Part shown: in pieces, positions 50,189 to 55,434 of the stretch
Numbering within the stretch: the first letter of the stretch is position 1
Layout: every line of letters begins with the position of its first letter
Source: Giesbergeria sp.
GTDB lineage: Bacteria > Pseudomonadota > Gammaproteobacteria > Burkholderiales > Burkholderiaceae_C
Direction: 5' to 3'
DNA: 55,434 bases
Assembly (NCBI GenBank): GCA_023150295.1
Contig: JAKLLE010000049.1
Coordinates: 1-55,434, forward strand
Translations under genes and position numbers: made by a program
The notes under the pieces: generated by a model
What the model was told of the DNA's origin: nothing
The model's database searches: none
The model's input: the letters and a program-made list of their open reading frames with translations, nothing else

Positions 50189-51088
50189 ATGATCGCGCGC
50201 ATGCAATTGCTGGCGCTGGTGTCTCTGGTGCTATCCCTGGCGGCCTGGTGGGCCTGGGCGCTGCCCCAGGGGCTGGATCTGGCCTGGGCAGGAATGGGTG
50301 TTTTTGCGGGGATGTATGTGCTGGGCCTGGGCCTGCCCTTTGTGCTGATGCATGCCGTCAACCAGGCTGATGTGGCGCCCCGGGCCACGCTGGCGCAGGT
50401 GTTGCGGGCGGCCGTGGCCGAGGCGCGCTGGGCGCTGGTGGTGTTTGGCTGGCGCCAGCCACTGCGCAGCACCAGCGTGCCCGACTGGCTGCCCGATGCC
50501 CCCACCGGCCATCGTGGCGTGGTGCTGGTGCACGGCTTTTTGTGCAACCGTGGGCTGTGGCTGTCCTGGATGCCGCTGCTGCGGTCGCGCGGACATGCCT
50601 ACGTGGCGGTGAATCTGGAGCCAGTGTTCGGCTCCATCGATGCCTATGCCGCCACGGTGGACGATGCGGTGCGCCGTGTGACGCAGGCCACCGGCCTGCC
50701 GCCCGTGATCGTGGCGCACAGCATGGGTGGCCTGGCCACGCGGGCCTGGCTGCGGGCGTTTTCTGCCGATGCGCGGGTACACCGGGTCATCACCTTGGGC
50801 ACGCCGCACGGCGGCACCTGGCTGGGCCGCTGGAGCCAGGCCACCAACGGGCGCCAGATGCAACAGGCCAGCCCGTGGCTGCAGCAACTACAGCTTGACG
50901 AACCCCTCACCCGCGCCCGCCTGTTCACCTGCTGGTATTCCAACTGCGACAACATCGTTTTCCCGGCGCGCACGGCGGCGTTGCCTGGCGCCCGCCAGCG
51001 CTTCGTGGCGGGTCTGGCGCATGTGGAAATGGCCTGTGATGAACAGGTGATGGCTGAATGCCTGGAAGAAATGGCGCAGGCGAATTGA
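50189..51088 (+). CDS. Alpha/beta-fold hydrolase (lipase-like), membrane anchored
   Basis: A 299-residue protein. Two N-terminal hydrophobic helices (residues 5-20 and 30-58) precede a lipase-type domain: oxyanion loop VVLVHGFLCNRGLW, nucleophile elbow VAHSMGGLATRAW and GTPHGGTW. The catalytic His is probably in AGLAHVEM. It resembles triacylglycerol lipases of the EstA/LipA-like soil type; substrate unknown. It is divergent from the FFLEELY gene and convergent with phhA, 6 bp apart. Confidence 0.85.
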   Translation: MIARMQLLALVSLVLSLAAWWAWALPQGLDLAWAGMGVFAGMYVLGLGLPFVLMHAVNQADVAPRATLAQVLRAAVAEARWALVVFGWRQPLRSTSVPDWLPDAPTGHRGVVLVHGFLCNRGLWLSWMPLLRSRGHAYVAVNLEPVFGSIDAYAATVDDAVRRVTQATGLPPVIVAHSMGGLATRAWLRAFSADARVHRVITLGTPHGGTWLGRWSQATNGRQMQQASPWLQQLQLDEPLTRARLFTCWYSNCDNIVFPARTAALPGARQRFVAGLAHVEMACDEQVMAECLEEMAQAN

Positions 51089-51094
51089 GGGCGT

Positions 51095-51988
51095 TCAGCG
51101 CTCCAGCATGCAGCGAAAACCGGGGTAGCTTTCGGCGTCCGTGGCGTTGTCGCCATCGTCCGGATCGCGCGCATTGGCTGCCAGTTCGGGTTGCTTGCGC
51201 AGGCGCTCGTACATCGGGCCGAAGTCCGGGTCGGTCATGGCAAACAATTGCTCGAAGCTGTCGATGACGAAGTAGGTCTGCTGGAAGCTGTCGATCTTGT
51301 AGCGCGTGCGCATGGTGCGCTCCAGCCGCAGCGGCAGGCGCTGTGGCTCGGGGCTTTGCACGGCGTAGCGCAGTTCGCCGGCCGAACTGAGGATGCCTGC
51401 GCCATACGCGCGCAGCCCCTCGGGCTGGCGGATCAGACCGAACTCGATGGTGTACCAGTACAGCCGCGAGAGCATCTCGCACGCGCCCAGGCGCTCGGCC
51501 TTGAGCCCCCCTTCGCCATAGCGCTGCACGTAGTCGGCAAACACCGGGTCGAACAGCAGCGGCACGTGGCCGAACAGGTCGTGGAAGATGTCGGGCTCGA
51601 CGATGTAGTCGAACTCCTCGGGGGTGCGAATCCAGTCGGTGACCGGGAATTTGCGGTGGGCCAGCAGGGTGAAGAAGGGCACCTCGGGGATCAGGCCGGG
51701 CACGGCTACCAGCTCCCAGCCGGTGGCGCGGTGCAGGTGCTCACTGATGTCGTCCAGCCGCGGAATGCGCTCGCGTGCGCCCAGCCGGGGCAGTGCGGCG
51801 ATGAAGGCATCGCAGGCCAGCCCGGGCAGTTGTGCGCTCTGGCGTTCGTACAGGCGGCGGTAGGTGTCGTGGTCCTGCGCGGTGTAGGCGTGCCAGTCCT
51901 GGGTGCAGGTGTAATCGGGGCGGGCGCGGGCGTAGTCGCCCCGCGGGGGGCGCTCACTCGCTCCATAGACGACGGGTTCGGCGGCCAT
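51095..51988 (-). CDS. phhA: Phenylalanine 4-monooxygenase
   Basis: A 297-residue tetrahydrobiopterin-dependent hydroxylase that converts Phe to Tyr. The Fe(II) ligands are two His in PDIFHDLFGHVPLL and the Glu in YWYTIEFGLI. VPGLIPEVPFFTLLAHRKFPVTDWIRTPEEFDYI is the pterin-binding stretch. Length fits the bacterial monomeric type. It lies 66 bp downstream of hpd in the same direction, so the pair channels Phe through Tyr towards homogentisate. Confidence 0.95.
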   Translation of the reverse strand: MAAEPVVYGASERPPRGDYARARPDYTCTQDWHAYTAQDHDTYRRLYERQSAQLPGLACDAFIAALPRLGARERIPRLDDISEHLHRATGWELVAVPGLIPEVPFFTLLAHRKFPVTDWIRTPEEFDYIVEPDIFHDLFGHVPLLFDPVFADYVQRYGEGGLKAERLGACEMLSRLYWYTIEFGLIRQPEGLRAYGAGILSSAGELRYAVQSPEPQRLPLRLERTMRTRYKIDSFQQTYFVIDSFEQLFAMTDPDFGPMYERLRKQPELAANARDPDDGDNATDAESYPGFRCMLER

Positions 51989-52054
51989 GGTGGGTCTCCT
52001 GAATTGTTCTTGTGGGCAGGCCGCTGCGGCAGCGGCCCGTGGCGTCGCGGCCCT

Positions 52055-53200
52055 TCAGGCCGGAGTCGGGGCGGTGAGCACGCCGCGCCGGATCTGGTCC
52101 AACTCGATGGACTCGAACAAGGCCTTGAAATTGCCGTTGCCAAAGCCCTCGTCACCCTTGCGCTGGATGAACTCGAAGAAGATGGGGCCGAGCTGGTTCT
52201 CGCTGAAGATCTGCAGCAGCAGTGTGTCCTTCTTGCCGTCGATCAGGATCTTGCGCTCGCGCAGCGCGTCGAGCGGCTCGCCGTGGCCGGGGATGCGCTT
52301 TTCCACGAGCTCGTAGTAGGTGTCGGGCGTGTCGAGCAGGCGCACGCCGCTGGCGCGCAGCTTGTCCACGGTGGTGTACAGGTCATCCGAGCCCATGGCG
52401 ATGTGCTGGATACCCTCGCCCTTGTACATGTCCAGGTATTCCTGGATCTGGCCCGGCTTGTCCTTGCCTTCCTCGTTGATCGGGATGCGGATCTTGCCGC
52501 AGGGGCTGGTCATGGCTTTGCTCTTGACGCCCGTGACCTGGCCCTCGATGTCGAAATAGCGGATCTCGCGGAAGTTGAACAGGCGTTCGTAAAAGTCAGC
52601 CCACTCGGCCATGCGGCCGCGGTGCACGTTGTGCGTGAGGTGGTCGATGTACGTCAGGCCATGGCCCACGGGGTTGAGTGCTTCTTGTGCGCTCACGCCC
52701 GGCAGGGGCTCGAAGTCCACGTCGTAAAAGCCGATGTTGCCGATGTCGCCGGGCTGCGCGCCGCCCTTGCCGCGCCAGCGGTCCACAAAATAGATCAGGC
52801 TGTCGCCAATGCCCTTGATGGCCGGGATGTTCAGTTCGCCAGGGCCCGCCTTGCCGGCATAGCCCCAGGCGCCCAGCGATACGGCGCGCTCGTAGGCGGC
52901 CTTGGCGTCGTGCACGCGAAAGGCAATGGCGCAGACGCTGGGCCCGTGCAGGCGCGCAAAGCGCTGGGCAAAGCTGTCGGGCTCGGCGTTGACGATGAAG
53001 TTGATGCTCCCCTGGCGGTACAGCAGCACGTTCTTGTGGCGGTGCCGTGCCACGGGTTGGAAGCCCATGGCCTGAAAGCTGCGTCCCAGTGCGGCTGGAT
53101 CGGGTGCGGCGTACTCGATGAATTCGAAGCCGTCGGTGCCCATGGGGTTGTCCCAGGCGTCTTGGGGGGCGGTGGCCGTTTCCGGCAGTGCAGCGTTCAT
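52055..53200 (-). CDS. hpd: 4-hydroxyphenylpyruvate dioxygenase
   Basis: A 381-residue Fe(II) VOC-fold enzyme that turns 4-hydroxyphenylpyruvate into homogentisate. Two VOC modules are seen. Ligands lie in [12 protein letters not shown] (first His), [15 protein letters not shown] (second His) and [29 protein letters not shown] (Glu). It is the first gene of hpd-phhA. Homogentisate dioxygenase is not in this window, although an FAH/isomerase pair is found 29 kb away. Confidence 0.96.
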   Translation of the reverse strand: MNAALPETATAPQDAWDNPMGTDGFEFIEYAAPDPAALGRSFQAMGFQPVARHRHKNVLLYRQGSINFIVNAEPDSFAQRFARLHGPSVCAIAFRVHDAKAAYERAVSLGAWGYAGKAGPGELNIPAIKGIGDSLIYFVDRWRGKGGAQPGDIGNIGFYDVDFEPLPGVSAQEALNPVGHGLTYIDHLTHNVHRGRMAEWADFYERLFNFREIRYFDIEGQVTGVKSKAMTSPCGKIRIPINEEGKDKPGQIQEYLDMYKGEGIQHIAMGSDDLYTTVDKLRASGVRLLDTPDTYYELVEKRIPGHGEPLDALRERKILIDGKKDTLLLQIFSENQLGPIFFEFIQRKGDEGFGNGNFKALFESIELDQIRRGVLTAPTPA

Positions 53201-53288
53201 GGTGTCTCCGTAGTTGCTTGACCTGAGTCATACACTGTAGGAGCGACGGCCTTCAGTATTCGGGCTAAGTGCGCAGTAAATGGCGATC

Positions 53289-53316
53289 TGTATGCAAAAA
53301 AGTTGCGTTACGTCAA
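53289..53316 (-). promoter_or_regulatory. Candidate sigma-70 promoter of hpd-phhA
   Basis: On the minus strand TTGACG (53316-53311), 16 bases, then CATACA (53294-53289), 88 bases upstream of the hpd ATG. The -10 is weak. The intervening GTAACGCAACTTTTTTGC has imperfect symmetry and might bind an activator. Confidence 0.35.
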
Positions 53317-53343
53317 AACAGCGGTCTCTGTGTGGATGTTGGT

Positions 53344-54294
53344 TCAGCGTGCGGCGGGGGTGGTGCGCGCAGCCAGCGCGCCTTCCAGGCGCAGCTGTTC
53401 TTCGGGGGTGAACAGGGTCTGACGCAGTTGTTCCAGGCGGGCGGCATCCTGCCCGGCGCTGCGCGCTTGCTGGTATTGGTCCAGCCGGGCGTTCCAGTCG
53501 CGCTCTTCCCGGTCCAGACGGGCCAGGCGCTCCGCCGCCTCGGCGCCGTAGGCGGCACTGCGCTGGGCAAAGCGGGTGGCATCGTCTGCGCCCTGGGCGT
53601 TGAAGGCGGCGGTCTGCTGGGCGGCGCCGACATGGACCACGGATTCGCTGCGCTGCGCGCGCAGTGGCGCAGGCAACTGGGTTTCGGTCTCGGCCAGAGC
53701 CTTGCGCTTTTCCTCTGCGCTCAGCGCGGTGTTGCGCTCGATTTCCAGGCGAGCCAGCAATGCCTGGTCCAGCAGTTGCTGCTGGCCGAACAGGGCTTCG
53801 TGTTCATCGCCGTCAAAGAACTGCATGCGCAGCTTCTGGCGCTGCTCCAGCGCCAGGCGCATGGCATGGGGGTCCAGCGGGTTGGTGGGTGGCTTCAGTT
53901 GGCCCAGCGCCACGCGGTAGTCCACATAGCGCCGCGCAATGGCCAGGGCGCGGGTGGCGAGTTCGGGGCTGAAGTGGCGGCCTACCAGCGCCTCCAGCCG
54001 CTGTTTGAGGGCTTCGGGGTCGCTGGTTTCCCCCGCGTCGTGCAGCAGGGCTTCTATGGCATCGCGCAGCCCCGGGGTCAGCAGCGGGTCGCTGCCCGCC
54101 GCGCCGGGCGCTGTGGGGCCTTTGCCGAGGGGGTAGGGCGTCAACCCAGCGTTGGCATGGGCCTGCACACTTCCCTGGCCTTGGGCGGCGGGGTGTCCGG
54201 TGTCCACGGGTGGGGTGCCCCCCAAGGAACCACCACAGTCCGGCCGCCCCTGCCAGGGCAGCGACCGCACCGCCGGCCCACACCGCCCTGTGCA

Positions 54295-54295
<1 letters not shown>
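53344..54295 (-). pseudogene. Lipase-specific foldase (LifO/LimK-like), frameshifted
   Basis: The ATG at 54295 overlaps the lipase stop (TGATG) and reads MHRAVWAGGAVAALAGAAGL plus WWFLGG, the expected single inner-membrane anchor. The rest of the protein (TPPVDTGHPAAQGQG to the C-terminal LEGALAARTTPAAR) is in another frame. The two meet at a tract of six G (54218-54223 as C on the plus strand); five G would restore one protein of about 317 residues. The helical body resembles lipase chaperones, but the usual RxxFDY motif is not visible. It may be a real mutation, phase variation or a sequence error. Confidence 0.7.
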
Positions 54296-55287
<992 letters not shown>

Positions 55288-55342
55288 TTATTGTTGGAGG
55301 GACTTGCAAAATTCAAAACCGCAACATGGCGGAAACACTTCG

Positions 55343-55361
55343 GTGCTCAATATTTGAGCAC
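55343..55361. promoter_or_regulatory. Inverted repeat in the lipase upstream region (2)
   Basis: GTGCTCAA-TAT-TTGAGCAC is a perfect dyad with 8-bp arms, about 115 bases upstream of the lipase ATG, at a distance suited to an activator. The remaining bases to the window end (55362-55434) show no gene. Confidence 0.5.
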
Positions 55362-55434
55362 TTTGCGGTTGTCAGGAAGAATGCGCAGCGCTATCGCATC
55401 GATTCCCCCGTGGGTGACCCGCAGTGCTCCCTCG

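Noticed and set aside
51191-53221. A 676-codon plus-strand open frame over phhA and hpd
   Set aside because: Antisense to two genes with intact catalytic motifs; composition is that of a shadow.

Overview
The window is GC-rich, densely coding DNA from a betaproteobacterium, most likely a Comamonadaceae member of the Acidovorax/Diaphorobacter/Alicycliphilus type. This rests on the gene families and their order (ruvAB next to a PhoH-like gene and ybeY, kup, ttcA, folB/folM), on the heme d1 gene set, and on two interspersed repeat families that I associate with this family. There are no rRNA or tRNA genes and no CRISPR array, phage or full-length insertion sequence. One 220-bp MITE-like element is present.

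Layout. 300-3701: K+ uptake (kup), a CDF metal exporter and dtd. 3755-7363 (minus): an MFS/TSUP pair, ybeY and a PhoH ATPase. 7410-12349: ruvA-ruvB running with overlaps into a three-gene MacAB-like ABC exporter. 12860-20262: heme d1 biosynthesis, nirC-nirF-nirDL-nirG-nirH-nirJ-nirN (minus), divergent from nirE. They share one FNR/DNR-type box centred at -41.5 for both directions. The nitrite reductase gene nirS is not in the window. 20263-23516: a LysR regulator divergent from a VOC enzyme, an FAH-family hydrolase and a maleylacetoacetate/maleylpyruvate isomerase. 23702-29226 (minus): housekeeping and accessory genes, including a D-threonine-aldolase-like protein that lacks the PLP lysine, and the MITE at the folB stop codon.

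29316-29965 and 38203-38870 hold two paralogous PIN toxin/antitoxin modules with the same operator geometry and probably leaderless mRNAs. A ParDE-like module follows at 39008-39606. 31764-35538 holds the most coherent system in the window: a bufferin (DUF2282 copper-buffering RiPP) operon, bufA-bufB-bufC-doxX. It is divergent from an ECF sigma factor and an NrsF-type (DUF1109) membrane anti-sigma factor. Both directions carry an exact GTAACC-N16-CGAA promoter, so the sigma factor probably controls itself and the bufferin operon.

35546-43905: cca, an unusual DUF2007 protein with EF-hand-like repeats, a GST, an AidB-like acyl-CoA dehydrogenase with a PaaX regulator, and 5-formyl-THF cyclo-ligase. 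43921-55227: slt, a 0.7-kb gene-free block of nested palindromes, fadD with an MBL-fold hydrolase, an alpha/beta hydrolase, a phenylalanine/tyrosine catabolic pair (hpd-phhA), and a secreted lipase whose chaperone gene is frameshifted in a G6 tract.

Two repeat families recur. Family 1 is a roughly 65-110-bp GC-rich multi-hairpin element found four times, each directly after the stop codon of a minus-strand gene and always with the same polarity. Family 2 is an AT-richer element of about 60 bp with a GCGCTTAT/ATAAGCGC core. It occurs between genes, in frame inside genes, and across the ybeY start, where it supplies the ribosome binding site.
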